A DNA stretch of 30,474 bases. It comes from JAAYJR01 sp964540755 (GTDB lineage Bacteria > Bacteroidota > Bacteroidia > Bacteroidales > Prolixibacteraceae). The stretch spans positions 1 to 30,474 of the forward strand of contig CAZIOB010000074.1 in assembly GCA_964540755.1 (NCBI GenBank), in the 5' to 3' direction. Numbering within the stretch: position 1 is the first letter of the stretch; each line of letters opens with the position of its first letter. The notes beneath the pieces are model-generated. The model did not search any database and was not told where the DNA came from. It was given only the letters and a program-made list of their open reading frames with translations. Shown here piece after piece: positions 8,538 through 17,040 of the stretch. Made by a program: the position numbers and the translations under genes.

Positions 8538-9079
8538 GGGGTAAATACAAAGGCAGAATATTCAGGCCGGACAAAAAATTTTCAGCCAGGCCGACAACAG
8601 ATCTGGCTAAAGAGGCTCTTTTTAATATACTTACAAACAGGTATGACCTTAAAGGGATTAAAGTCCTTGATCTTTTTGCCGGCACAGGCAGTATTGGATA
8701 TGAATTTGCAAGTCGCGGAGCAGCCGGTGTAACCTTCGTGGAAAAAAATATTTCCCACATAAAATTTATAAAAAAGGTTATCCACAACCTGAAAATTGAA
8801 AATTCAACAATTTTTCATGAGGATGTATTCAGATTCCTGAAAAAATGCAAGTTTAAATATGATATTATATTTTGTGATCCGCCATTTGACCTGCCCCGGC
8901 TCGATGAAATCCCCGAAGCTGTTTTTAAATCGGAAACCCTTGGCGCAAGCGGGTTATTAATTATCGAACATTCAAAAAGCCATAACTTCGAAAATAATCC
9001 CAATTTCCGGGAGTTAAGAAACTATGGCAAAGTGAATTTCAGTTTCTTTGTTAATAATCTCATTCAAAATCCAGTTTAA
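8525..9079 (+). CDS. rsmD: 16S rRNA (guanine(966)-N(2))-methyltransferase
   Basis: RsmD methylates N2 of G966 in 16S rRNA, using S-adenosylmethionine, on an assembling 30S particle. The 184-residue length is normal. The start MRIIGGKYKGR is the family signature, followed by RPTTDLAKEALFNIL. The SAM-binding loop LDLFAGTGSIGYE lies at 48-60 and the catalytic motif DPPF at 118-121. The ATG at 8525 lies inside the DUF3822 gene (13-base overlap), which suggests translational coupling. Its 3' end overlaps the 3' end of convergent dnaX by 20 bases (9060-9079), so there is no room for a separate terminator between the two genes. Confidence 0.95.
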   Translation: MRIIGGKYKGRIFRPDKKFSARPTTDLAKEALFNILTNRYDLKGIKVLDLFAGTGSIGYEFASRGAAGVTFVEKNISHIKFIKKVIHNLKIENSTIFHEDVFRFLKKCKFKYDIIFCDPPFDLPRLDEIPEAVFKSETLGASGLLIIEHSKSHNFENNPNFRELRNYGKVNFSFFVNNLIQNPV

Positions 9080-10762
9080 ACCTGTCTTTTAGCAGATCCA
9101 GCTTAGGATTCATTTTCAGCATCTCCTGGTATTTTTCTAAATCGGTATATATAATACTGTTCTTTTCTGTTTCGCTCAGCCTGGTTATTAAATGTATTTT
9201 CGAATTTCTCAGCTCGCGGCGAAGCCAGGATACGATTTCCGGTTTAACGCTGTTTATAAGATCTTTCTGTACCGTATTATCGATATCTATAACAATTTTG
9301 CAGTCATTTTCAAGAGTTGGTTTTTTTGATAATGTTGACTGCAGATTCGGCCTGTCATTGTATAGTTTGAGCAAACTCTCCCATTTCATAAAGAGTTCTT
9401 CTTCGGAAAAATCTTCACATTCATTCAGATTTGTATAAATATCATGTTGCTCCTTCTCAGATAGCTTATCATTATCCAGCTTTCCGGCCAGGGCATCTTT
9501 TATGGAAGGGCCGCTGATCTCACCTGACAGCCGCCTGAGCTTTTTATTTGCAGGTGCTTCTTTTTCAGTAGGGCCGGAGTCTGCTTTAACTCTCCTTTTT
9601 TCAGGCTTTTCCTGTGAAAAAATATTCAGAAGGATATCTGAGGGTTGGGAAGCGTCAGCTATTTTTTTTTTTGAGTCAGCTGTCCGATTTTAATTAATGC
9701 CAGTTCGACAAGAAGCCGTTTATTCTGGTTAATTTTATATTGCACATCACATTCATTACTTATCTCCAGGGCATTAACCAGGAAATCCCTTTCACAGCCA
9801 TTGGACTGCACCTTGTACCGGTCTCTTATATCGCCGCCTACTTCAAGAAGTTGCAATGTTACCGGATCCTTACAGACTAAAAGATTGCGAAGATGGCTGC
9901 TCAAACCGTTTATAAAATGATGGCCGTCAAAACCATGATGAAGTATTTCATCAAAGATCATAAGTGATTCCGGTATTTCATTTTTTAAAAAATGTTCTAT
10001 CAATCTGAAATAGTAGTCATAGTCCAACACATTCAGATTAGTAATAACCTCCTGGTAAGTAATATTCTTCCCCGAAAAACTTACAATCTGGTCGAAAATG
10101 GAAAGAGCATCCCGCATAGCTCCGTCAGCCTTTTGTGCAATAATGTTCAGTGCTTCATTCTCAGCCGTAATACCTTCGCTTTTTGCAACAAATTGCAGAT
10201 GATCTGCTATGTCAGATACACTAATACGGTTAAAATCAAATATCTGGCATCTGGATAAGATAGTCGGTATGATTTTGTGCTTTTCAGTGGTTGCAAGAAT
10301 AAATATGGCATGCCGCGGGGGTTCCTCCAGTGTTTTGAGAAAAGCATTAAACGCTTGTGAAGAAAGCATATGAACCTCATCAATGATATATACACTGTAC
10401 TTCCCGATCTGTGGCGGAATGCGCACCTGGTCTATAAGTGTCCTTATATCATCTACGGAATTGTTTGAAGCAGCATCCAGTTCATGAATATTAAAAGAGC
10501 GGTTTGTATTAAATGCTTTACATGACTCACACTGGTTGCAGGCTTCTGCTTCGGGAGAGAGATTGGAACAATTGATGGTTTTTGCAAAAATACGCGCACA
10601 AGTGGTTTTCCCTACCCCTCTTGGTCCGCAAAACAAATAAGCATGAGCCAGCTGGTCATTCTTTATAGCATTTTTCAGGGTCCTGGTAATTGACGACTGC
10701 GCAACAACCGTATCAAAAGAATCCGGCCGGTATTTCCGTGCTGAAACAATAAAATTTTCCAT
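9060..10762 (-). CDS. dnaX: DNA polymerase III tau-like subunit, full length through a -1 shift at an A11 run
   Basis: DnaX is the ATPase of the clamp loader. The zero frame covers the AAA+ and collar domains (residues 1-367), then stops in the run of 11 A at 9672-9662. A -1 shift at the end of the run continues as ATA GCT GAC and adds 200 residues, giving 567. The added part is DnaX-like: a variable linker, GPSIKDALAG, and a C-terminal domain ending in NPKLDLLKDRFKLDFE, close to the C-terminus of other Bacteroidota DnaX proteins. So the gene is one unit, not two. Either slippage is programmed, as in Thermus (transcription) and E. coli (translation), or the base count of the run is wrong: 12 or 9 A would make a single open frame. 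The 3' end overlaps rsmD by 20 bases. Confidence 0.85.
9659..10762 (-). CDS. dnaX: gamma-like short DnaX product (zero frame)
   Basis: Without slippage dnaX yields 367 residues ending in Gln-Lys-Lys-Lys. Walker A is GPRGVGKT at 46-53. The zinc-module cysteines are near 65, 75, 78 and 81, Walker B/DEVH lies at 128-131, and the SRC motif with the arginine finger is at 170-172. The stop falls right after the expected end of the collar domain (domain III), so the short form would be a complete clamp-loader motor without the part that binds polymerase alpha and DnaB. This is the layout of gamma in E. coli, but with the logic reversed: there the shift makes the short form, while here the zero frame does. 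Whether both forms exist cannot be told from sequence. Confidence 0.7.
   Translation of the reverse strand: MENFIVSARKYRPDSFDTVVAQSSITRTLKNAIKNDQLAHAYLFCGPRGVGKTTCARIFAKTINCSNLSPEAEACNQCESCKAFNTNRSFNIHELDAASNNSVDDIRTLIDQVRIPPQIGKYSVYIIDEVHMLSSQAFNAFLKTLEEPPRHAIFILATTEKHKIIPTILSRCQIFDFNRISVSDIADHLQFVAKSEGITAENEALNIIAQKADGAMRDALSIFDQIVSFSGKNITYQEVITNLNVLDYDYYFRLIEHFLKNEIPESLMIFDEILHHGFDGHHFINGLSSHLRNLLVCKDPVTLQLLEVGGDIRDRYKVQSNGCERDFLVNALEISNECDVQYKINQNKRLLVELALIKIGQLTQKKK
9662..9672 (-). promoter_or_regulatory. A11 slippery run in dnaX
   Basis: Eleven consecutive A on the coding strand, read CAA AAA AAA AAA TAG in the zero frame, with the stop immediately after. The run is flanked by 7-base direct repeats AGCTGAC (9681-9675 and 9660-9654). 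Runs of nine or more A are known sites of RNA polymerase slippage, and A-rich heptamers allow -1 ribosomal shifts. Confidence 0.7.
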
Positions 10763-10978
10763 CTATCCTTTAAATCTTTCAATGTAGCTCAAAGATAAAA
10801 AATTCTGCCTTTTAAGACGGCAAAACTTATCAACATCCCTTAATAAAAGTTTTAATCCCTGATAACTGCATAAATCCGGCCAATTAAAGTTAACGATCCT
10901 GTACCCACGGTAAAGCTCATTATCAATAGGTAAATCCAAAGGATTAAGCCTGTGGCCATTTTTATCAATCTTTATAAT
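10763..10978 (-). CDS. possible small ORF between photolyase and dnaX
   Basis: After the photolyase TGA the same frame stays open for 71 codons and ends in TAG touching the dnaX ATG. The translation looks protein-like (for example LYRGYRIVNFNWPDLC, then LLLRDVDKFCRLKRQNFL) and has mixed codon use, but there is no ATG; possible starts are ATT or ATA near the head, or TTG about 14 codons in. I do not recognise it. Options are a small protein with a non-standard start, read-through of the photolyase stop, a decayed gene, or chance. As evidence for coding, the frame fills the gap exactly. If it is not coding, the gap is simply a 216-base spacer. Confidence 0.35.
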   Translation of the reverse strand: MIKIDKNGHRLNPLDLPIDNELYRGYRIVNFNWPDLCSYQGLKLLLRDVDKFCRLKRQNFLSLSYIERFKG

Positions 10979-12304
10979 TCATAGCTCTCCGTAAGCTGCC
11001 TTATAGGCCTGCAAAGCCCGTTCACGTCCAAATTTATGATCCACCACGGGGTCCGGGTATTTATTTGTACCATATTCAGGTACCCACTTCATAATATACT
11101 CTTTTTGCGGGTCAAATTTTTTTTGTTGCGTTTCAGGATTGAATATTCTGAAAAAGGGAGCTGCATCACACCCGGTTCCGGCCGCCCACTGCCAGTTGCC
11201 ATTGTTGGAAGCCAGTTCAAAATCAAGAAGCTTCTCTGCAAAATAAGCTTCTCCCCATCTCCAGTCAATTAGCATTTGCTTTGACAGCAAACCTGCAGTT
11301 ATCATCCGTACCCGGTTATGCATAAATCCGGTCTGGTTTAATTCACGCATTCCTGCATCTACTATCGGATAGCCTGTCTGCCCATGGCACCATCTCTCAA
11401 ACTCCTCTTCATTATTCCGCCACCTGATAAATCTGTATTTTGCTTTAAAAGGATTATCAACAACATGAGGAAAATGAAATAAAACGGATATATAAAAATC
11501 ACGCCATATAAGCTGGTTCAGGAATACTTCCGAGAGCTCTGCCGCCTTAACGGCCAGTTCACGAATGCTTATAGTCCCGAAACGAAGGTGGATACCAAGC
11601 CGGGAGGTACTGCGGGATGAAGGGAAGTTCCTTGTTTCAGCGTAATTGGAAATAATGTCAACGGGAATTTCCTCAGAAGGTATATTTACATTACTTTTTA
11701 TAAATCCTATCTTCCTAAGATCAGGCATAGATAAAGGCCCGGTTTTAATCATCCCGTCAAGCAGCATTTCAGAAGCGAACATTTTGATATTATCCCTTCT
11801 CAAAGCCGCTTTCCATTTCTTACTGTAAGGTGTGAACACAGAATATGGTTCATTGTTATCCCTGACGATTTCATTCGCTGCATAAATGACATGATCTTTA
11901 TACAACAGGAGATATGCACCTTTACTATTCAAAAATTCTTTTATCCCGTTATCTCTTTTTATGCTGTATGGTTCATAATCCTCATTAGCATAAACCCTCA
12001 CAACATTGTAATCCTCCATCAATTTCCGGAAAGCTTCCGGCGGGGATGAATAAAAAATTTGTAAAGTACTTCCCCTTTCTTCCAGTTTGTTCTTAATTTC
12101 TTCTATCCGGGAATAAATAAATGAGACACGGGCATCATCCCTTGCACTCAGTTTTTTGAGGATATTAGTATCAAATATAAAAACACCCAATACCGGCAAT
12201 CCGGACTGTAATGCCATATATAATCCATGGTTATCATTCAGGCGCAGATCACGCCGGAACCAAAATATAACCAACTCGTTTTTTCCTGAAAGAGCGCTTC
12301 CCAT
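10979..12304 (-). CDS. phrB: deoxyribodipyrimidine photolyase (class I cryptochrome/photolyase family)
   Basis: The enzyme repairs UV-made cyclobutane pyrimidine dimers with light, using FAD and an antenna cofactor. The 441-residue protein starts its Rossmann-like antenna domain with VIFWFRRDLRLNDNHGL (about 12-28). The FAD-binding half contains TSRLGIHLRFGTISIREL, LNQLIWRDFY and GYPIVDAGMREL, then the diagnostic NGNWQWAAGTGCDAAPFFR at about 368-386 with the Trp residues of the electron path. The typical end GRERALQAYKAAY is present. This fits class I CPD photolyase; a cryptochrome-like or (6-4) role is less likely but not excluded by eye. The gene is apparently alone, and its stop is followed by the small open frame leading into dnaX. 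ATG 12304 gives a short hydrophilic leader of about 11 residues before the first strand. Confidence 0.92.
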   Translation of the reverse strand: MGSALSGKNELVIFWFRRDLRLNDNHGLYMALQSGLPVLGVFIFDTNILKKLSARDDARVSFIYSRIEEIKNKLEERGSTLQIFYSSPPEAFRKLMEDYNVVRVYANEDYEPYSIKRDNGIKEFLNSKGAYLLLYKDHVIYAANEIVRDNNEPYSVFTPYSKKWKAALRRDNIKMFASEMLLDGMIKTGPLSMPDLRKIGFIKSNVNIPSEEIPVDIISNYAETRNFPSSRSTSRLGIHLRFGTISIRELAVKAAELSEVFLNQLIWRDFYISVLFHFPHVVDNPFKAKYRFIRWRNNEEEFERWCHGQTGYPIVDAGMRELNQTGFMHNRVRMITAGLLSKQMLIDWRWGEAYFAEKLLDFELASNNGNWQWAAGTGCDAAPFFRIFNPETQQKKFDPQKEYIMKWVPEYGTNKYPDPVVDHKFGRERALQAYKAAYGEL

Positions 12305-12540
12305 TTTTATTCAAGTATGATTTTTTATTTCTTTGCATGCTAATTTATCATTAATATTACAGTCCGATGACATTTTTTCATAACTGTCCTGATCTGATAA
12401 CCGGCATTTGCATATATAAAATAAATAAACCGGATTTTGTCATATTCATTTAAAATAAACATTAATAATAACATAATACCGAAAAATCTAAAATAAAAAT
12501 TTTATCTCATTAATGTAAATAATTATAAAATTTTAATCGA

Positions 12541-13584
12541 ATGAATAAAGGATTTGCAAGCGACAATAATTCAGGCGTCCATCCCTCTGTTTTAAGAGCT
12601 GTGGAAGATGCTAACAACGGACATGTACCGGGATACGGAAATGATCCTTATACCAAAGAAGCCATTAACCTGTTCAGGGAGCAATTTGGATTCGACACCG
12701 AAGTTTTTTTTGTCTTTAACGGGACAGGGGCCAATGTAGTGGGACTTTCAAGCATCACAAACAGCTTTAATTCCATTATCTGTGCTGAAACGGCACATAT
12801 TGAAGAAGATGAATGCGGGGCGCCTGAAAAATTTACAGGATGCAAATTGCTCGCTGTAAAGACAAATAATGGTAAATTAACACCACAGCTTGTCAGTGAA
12901 CATCTGAAAGGGTTTAATTTTGAACATCACTCACAGCCGGGAGTAATTTCCATTTCCCAGGCAACGGAACTGGGAACGGTATATAAGTCCTCTGAGATTG
13001 AGGCGCTGGCAGATCTGGCTCATAGCAATAACATGTTACTGCATATGGATGGCGCAAGAATAGCAAATGCAGCAGTGTCACTTGATCTCAGTTTTAAGGA
13101 ATTTACAAAAGACTCCGGAGTAGATGTCCTTTCATTTGGGGGAACCAAGAATGGAATGATGATGGGGGAAGCAGTACTGTTCTTTAATCCCGCTCATGCC
13201 AAAAACACCAAATATATCCGGAAACAAAGCATGCAGCTTTATTCCAAGATGCGTTTCACCGGAGCGCAATTTACAGCCTATTTCGAAAAGAAGTTATGGA
13301 AAGAGTCAGCCGAACACTCCAATAAAATGGCAAAACTTCTGGAAGATGAGGTTTCTGCAATCCCTGATATTACAATTCTTCAGCCTGTCGAGGCAAATGG
13401 AGTATTTGCAAGGATTCCCCGGAGGATCATCAAACCTTTACAGGAACATTACTATTTTTACGTATGGAATGAGGAAAAATCCGAGGTACGGTGGATGACC
13501 TCATTTGATACTACTGAAAGAGAAATATATAAGTTCGTTCAACTGATAAAAACATTGGTAACGGACAAAAATTTAAAGGAATAA
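12541..13584 (+). CDS. ltaE: low-specificity L-threonine aldolase (PLP-dependent)
   Basis: The enzyme splits threonine and allo-threonine to glycine and acetaldehyde. The 347-residue protein is a fold-type I PLP enzyme of the beta-eliminating lyase family. The opening FASDNNSGVHPSVLRA and GHVPGYGNDPYT match the family. FNGTGANVVGL (59-69) is the phosphate-binding region, LHMDGARIANA carries Asp170 and Arg173 near the cofactor, and SFGGTKNG holds the Schiff-base Lys203. Substrate preference (L or L-allo) cannot be read from sequence. The start follows a 236-base AT-rich spacer in which I found no convincing promoter. Rhomboid follows after 16 bases, so the two are probably cotranscribed, although their functions are unrelated. 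Confidence 0.92.
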   Translation: MNKGFASDNNSGVHPSVLRAVEDANNGHVPGYGNDPYTKEAINLFREQFGFDTEVFFVFNGTGANVVGLSSITNSFNSIICAETAHIEEDECGAPEKFTGCKLLAVKTNNGKLTPQLVSEHLKGFNFEHHSQPGVISISQATELGTVYKSSEIEALADLAHSNNMLLHMDGARIANAAVSLDLSFKEFTKDSGVDVLSFGGTKNGMMMGEAVLFFNPAHAKNTKYIRKQSMQLYSKMRFTGAQFTAYFEKKLWKESAEHSNKMAKLLEDEVSAIPDITILQPVEANGVFARIPRRIIKPLQEHYYFYVWNEEKSEVRWMTSFDTTEREIYKFVQLIKTLVTDKNLKE

Positions 13585-13600
13585 ATAGTTACCAGGCCAT

Positions 13601-14356
13601 ATGCCCATATTCAGATACTATCCGAGTAATCCCCGCAAACTGGATCCCGGCATGGAAAAACGTATATTCATCCATAGCCTGATCATTCCGGCTGCCTTTG
13701 TTTTGGTATTCTGGATAGTGGAAATAGCAAAACAGGTTACCAATGCAAGACTGGTAAAGTTTGGAATTTATCCGTTACATCTTAAAGGCTTGTCCGGCAT
13801 CCTTTTCTCACCTTTTATACATTCGGGCTACAACCATCTTATTTCAAACTCCCTGCCTTTCTTTATCCTTCTGTTTGCATTGATCTATTATTACCGGAGA
13901 ATTTCATACCGGATTTTCTTCCAGCTTTATCTGCTGGCAGGCTTGTGTGTGTGGGTTGCAGGACGGGAAGCATGGCATGTGGGGGCAAGCGGACTAATAT
14001 ATGCAATGGCATCATTTCACTTTGTGAGCGGTATAATACGTAGTGATGTCAGACTGCTTACCTTGTCGGTCATGGTTGTTTTCCTGTATGGCGGAATGAT
14101 CTGGGGATTATTACCTGTTGATCCCCAAATCTCATGGGAAGGCCATCTCTGGGGAACGGTTTCAGGAGTTATTCTGGCATTTTATTACAGAAAATATATA
14201 ATAAGAAGAGATAAATTTGAATGGGAAGAAGAAGAGGAAGAAGAACCTGGTAATCCGGATGGAGACAACAGGGACACAGGAAATGGCCATTCTGATATCA
14301 ATTCACATTCAGGTTTTTCAAATAATGATAATATAAGCCACACACATCAGTTCTAA
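13601..14356 (+). CDS. rhomboid-family intramembrane serine protease
   Basis: A 251-residue membrane protein with about six predicted helices. The catalytic dyad is Ser130 in WHVGASGLIYA and His182 in WEGHLWGTVSG; HLISNS (79-84) supplies the His and Asn of the oxyanion region. Rhomboids cut substrate proteins inside or near the membrane. The C-terminal 45 or so residues are an unusual hydrophilic tail, first a run of Glu and then rich in Asn, Asp, Gly, Ser and His, probably cytoplasmic. It begins 16 bases after ltaE and is followed by a terminator-like hairpin at 14372-14415. The substrate is unknown. Confidence 0.9.
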   Translation: MPIFRYYPSNPRKLDPGMEKRIFIHSLIIPAAFVLVFWIVEIAKQVTNARLVKFGIYPLHLKGLSGILFSPFIHSGYNHLISNSLPFFILLFALIYYYRRISYRIFFQLYLLAGLCVWVAGREAWHVGASGLIYAMASFHFVSGIIRSDVRLLTLSVMVVFLYGGMIWGLLPVDPQISWEGHLWGTVSGVILAFYYRKYIIRRDKFEWEEEEEEEPGNPDGDNRDTGNGHSDINSHSGFSNNDNISHTHQF

Positions 14357-14371
14357 ACTTTGTTTTATAAG

Positions 14372-14417
14372 AAAATAGCACATTACAACAATGATTAATG
14401 AAAAAGTGCTATTTTTG
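14372..14417 (+). terminator. hairpin terminator with an embedded -7 box
   Basis: AAAATAGCAC (14372-14381) pairs with GTGCTATTTT (14406-14415) around a 24-base loop; T-rich sequence ends the right arm. It would end the ltaE-rhomboid transcript. The right arm also contains TATTTTTG (14410-14417), a match to the Bacteroidota -7 box, so the nusB promoter may be built into it, although no TTTG sits at the -33 distance. Confidence 0.55.
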
Positions 14418-14444
14418 CCTCAAAAATACGAAGTTCATTAAAGC

Positions 14445-15395
14445 ATGATAAGCAGAAGGATTATCCGTACCAAGGTGTTGCAGGTATTGTACGCCTATTA
14501 TTCTTCGACTGAAAGATCACTCAGCAAAGCTGAGAAAGAGCTTTTTTTCGGTATTACTAAAACTTATGATCTGTACCATCTTTTATTTACACTGGTAATT
14601 GAAATTGCGGATTATGCCGGAGACCGTATAGAGTTAAGAAAAAACAAACACCAGCCAACTCCTGAAGATTTAAATCCCAATACAAAATTTGTTAATAATC
14701 AGATGATTCAGAAACTGCGTGAAAACAGGCAGTTAAATTCTTATATCAATTATAAAAAACTCACATGGGGCAATCATCCGGAGCTGATAAAAGAACTCTA
14801 TAAATTACTTACCGGCTCTGACATCTATAAAAATTACATGGAGAGTGATTCCTCCTCATTTGCTGAAGACAAAAGTTTTGTGGATCTGATCTTCAATGAA
14901 ATTATCCTGGTGTCCGAATACCTGTATGAAGTACTTGAAGAACAAAGCATATATTGGAACGATGACATAGACTTTGCTATTAGCATGATCTCCAAAACAC
15001 TTAAAAAATTTTCAAAAACATCAGATTCAAGTCAGAAACTGTTGCCACTCTTTAAAGATGAGGAAGATCGTGATTTTGCCAAAGAGTTGTTGCGTAAATC
15101 CATAATAAATCATGATGAACTAAGGGAACTCATAAAAGTCCACTCACGTAACTGGGATTTGGAAAGAATAGCGTTTATGGATATACTGATCATGCAGCTT
15201 GCCCTGACTGAATTTCTCTATTTCCCCTCTATACCCACCAAAGTGTCATTGAATGAATATATTGAACTGTCGAAATATTACAGTACAGAAAAAAGCCGGA
15301 ACTTTATAAACGGTATTTTAGATAAAGCCCTCAAAGATTTGAAAAATAATGGTAAAATAAACAAGTCGGGACGCGGCCTGATCGGGGAGCTTTAG
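14445..15395 (+). CDS. nusB: transcription antitermination protein NusB (long Bacteroidota form)
   Basis: NusB, with NusE (S10), joins the antitermination complex on rRNA operons. The 316-residue protein is twice the E. coli length (139), as is common in Bacteroidota. It starts MISRRIIRTKVLQVLYAYY, the NusB-fold opening, and the canonical C-terminal half lies at about 205-300 (DRDFAKELLRKSI, NWDLERIAFMDILIMQLALTEF, IPTKVSLNEYIELSKYYSTEKSRNFINGILDKAL). The middle part is a lineage-specific insertion. The ATG at 14445 lies 28 bases after a possible -7 box. yajC follows after 114 bases with its own possible promoter. Confidence 0.92.
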   Translation: MISRRIIRTKVLQVLYAYYSSTERSLSKAEKELFFGITKTYDLYHLLFTLVIEIADYAGDRIELRKNKHQPTPEDLNPNTKFVNNQMIQKLRENRQLNSYINYKKLTWGNHPELIKELYKLLTGSDIYKNYMESDSSSFAEDKSFVDLIFNEIILVSEYLYEVLEEQSIYWNDDIDFAISMISKTLKKFSKTSDSSQKLLPLFKDEEDRDFAKELLRKSIINHDELRELIKVHSRNWDLERIAFMDILIMQLALTEFLYFPSIPTKVSLNEYIELSKYYSTEKSRNFINGILDKALKDLKNNGKINKSGRGLIGEL

Positions 15396-15479
15396 CAAAC
15401 GATTAATTCTTTATTATTAATATTTTATGTCATTTTATATTAGCTGTGAATAAAGTTATTAAAAACCAAAACATTTATC

Positions 15480-15487
15480 TATTTTTG
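15480..15487 (+). promoter_or_regulatory. possible -7 box upstream of yajC
   Basis: TATTTTTG matches the Bacteroidota -7 consensus and lies 22 bases before the yajC ATG, but no TTTG is found at the -33 distance. yajC may be expressed both from here and from nusB. Confidence 0.35.
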
Positions 15488-15509
15488 TTAATATTAAAAA
15501 TTTATTATA

Positions 15510-15827
15510 ATGATTGACAATCTATTAATGATGCAACCTGAAGGACAGGACGCGAATCCGCTGATGAGTTTTCTGCCGTTACTGCTTATTGTAGTAATTT
15601 TTTATTTTTTCATGATACGGCCTCAAATGAAGCGCCAGAAAGAAATCCGGCAATTCCGCTCAAATCTTTCAAAAGGTGATAAAGTAGTAACTACCGGAGG
15701 AATTTACGGCCGCATTATTGAAGTAAAGGAGACAACTGTAATTTTGGAAATATCAAAGGATGTGCAGATAAAGGTTGATAAAAACGGTATTATCAAGGAC
15801 ATGTCTGATGCGCCTCAGCAAAGGTGA
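15510..15827 (+). CDS. yajC: preprotein translocase accessory subunit YajC
   Basis: YajC is a small inner-membrane protein that joins SecDF beside SecYEG. The 105-residue protein has one membrane helix (about 19-37, FLPLLLIVVIFYFFMI), then the signature RPQMKRQKEIRQFRSNL and the KGDKVVTTGGIYGRI segment, ending in a charged tail. Length and layout are standard. It follows nusB, an order common in Bacteroidota, and converges with ychF, whose stop is only 21 bases away. Confidence 0.95.
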   Translation: MIDNLLMMQPEGQDANPLMSFLPLLLIVVIFYFFMIRPQMKRQKEIRQFRSNLSKGDKVVTTGGIYGRIIEVKETTVILEISKDVQIKVDKNGIIKDMSDAPQQR

Positions 15828-15848
15828 CAGCAAATATCTTTCCGGGAA

Positions 15849-16949
15849 TTAAACATTAAACCGGAAGTGCATTATATCACCGTCCCGGACAATATAATCC
15901 TTCCCCTCAATGACGATTCTGCCTGCATCCCGGCATGCATGCTCTGAACGATACTTTATATAATCCTCATATTTAATCACTTCTGCCCGGATAAATCCCC
16001 GTTCAAAATCCGAATGAATAATCCCTGCAGCCTTTGGAGCCTTTGTTCCCTCCACAAAAGTCCATGCACGGGTTTCATCCGGCCCTGTTGTAAAAAATGT
16101 ATGTAAATTTAACAACCTGTAAGCAGAATGGATCAGTTTATTAACTCCGGGTTCGTCAAGTCCGAGCTCCTCCAGAAATATCTGTTTCTCCTCATAATCT
16201 TCCAGTTCAGCGATATCAGCCTCTATGGCAGCGGCTATAACCAGTAATTCACTATCTTCATTCTTAAAAGCATCCCTGATCTCTTCAACAAATTTATTAC
16301 CCGACTTAGCAGAAGCTTCATCGACATTGCAAACATAAAGAACAGGTTTGTTCGTCAGCAAAAATAATTCCCTGGCAATTTCTGACTCCTTTTCATCCAA
16401 TTTCAAAGTTCGTGCAGATCTTCCCTGTTCCAGTACTGATCTGTATCTCAACGCCAGGTCATACAATTTTTTCATTTTAGGGTCATTCCCGTGCATCGCC
16501 TGTTTTTGCAACTTATCAAGGCGGTTCTCAATAGACTGGAGGTCTTTCATTTGTAATTCGATGTCAACTACCTCCTTATCCCTTACAGGATTAACCGAAC
16601 CATCAACATGGGCAACATTATCATTTTCAAAACAACGCAAAACATGAATTATAGCATCTGTCTCCCGGATATTTGCCAGGAACTGATTACCCAAACCCTC
16701 CCCCTTACTGGCGCCTCTTACCAGTCCCGCAATATCCAGTATCTCCACAGTCGAGGGAATTACTCTTTTCGGCTTATCAATCTCAGCTATATTGATCAGC
16801 CGTTCATCCGGCACAGTGATCGTCCCGACATTTGGTTCAATTGTGCAAAAAGGAAAATTTGCCGACTGGGCTTTTGCACTGGAAAGACAATTAAAAAGTG
16901 TGGATTTCCCAACATTTGGTAATCCTACAATTCCACATTTCAGGGCCAT
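15849..16949 (-). CDS. ychF: redox-regulated ATPase YchF (Obg-like)
   Basis: YchF/OLA1 is a conserved P-loop NTPase that binds ribosomes and prefers ATP over GTP. The 366-residue protein shows G1 GLPNVGKS (9-16), the switch segment DIAGLVRGASKGEGLGNQFL (72-91) and, instead of the NKxD of GTPases, NVDE at 208-211, which explains ATP binding. A helical insert follows, and the C-terminal TGS domain occupies about 283-366. The start at 16949 has a possible -7 box on the minus strand (TAACTTTG, 16983-16976) within a region that also drives the sigma gene the other way. Confidence 0.95.
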   Translation of the reverse strand: MALKCGIVGLPNVGKSTLFNCLSSAKAQSANFPFCTIEPNVGTITVPDERLINIAEIDKPKRVIPSTVEILDIAGLVRGASKGEGLGNQFLANIRETDAIIHVLRCFENDNVAHVDGSVNPVRDKEVVDIELQMKDLQSIENRLDKLQKQAMHGNDPKMKKLYDLALRYRSVLEQGRSARTLKLDEKESEIARELFLLTNKPVLYVCNVDEASAKSGNKFVEEIRDAFKNEDSELLVIAAAIEADIAELEDYEEKQIFLEELGLDEPGVNKLIHSAYRLLNLHTFFTTGPDETRAWTFVEGTKAPKAAGIIHSDFERGFIRAEVIKYEDYIKYRSEHACRDAGRIVIEGKDYIVRDGDIMHFRFNV

Positions 16950-16966
16950 AATGATAAAATAAAAAC

Positions 16967-16997
16967 TTTGCCGGACAAAGTTAATGCTTTATCTTTG
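16967..16997 (+). promoter_or_regulatory. Bacteroidota-type promoter of the sigma factor transcript
   Basis: TTTG (16967-16970), a 19-base spacer and TATCTTTG (16990-16997) match the primary sigma consensus exactly. Transcription would start near 17003, giving a leader of about 165 bases before the ATG at 17169 that contains a GC-rich hairpin. It suggests the sigma gene is read by the housekeeping polymerase. Confidence 0.7.
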
Positions 16998-17040
16998 ATA
17001 AACGAATGAAAATTTTTGAAGGAATATGACGGGAAAGATC

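Noticed and set aside
9060..9389. Separate small gene of 109 residues
   Set aside because: Its translation is the C-terminal domain of DnaX and the frame is open back to the A11 run, so it belongs to dnaX.
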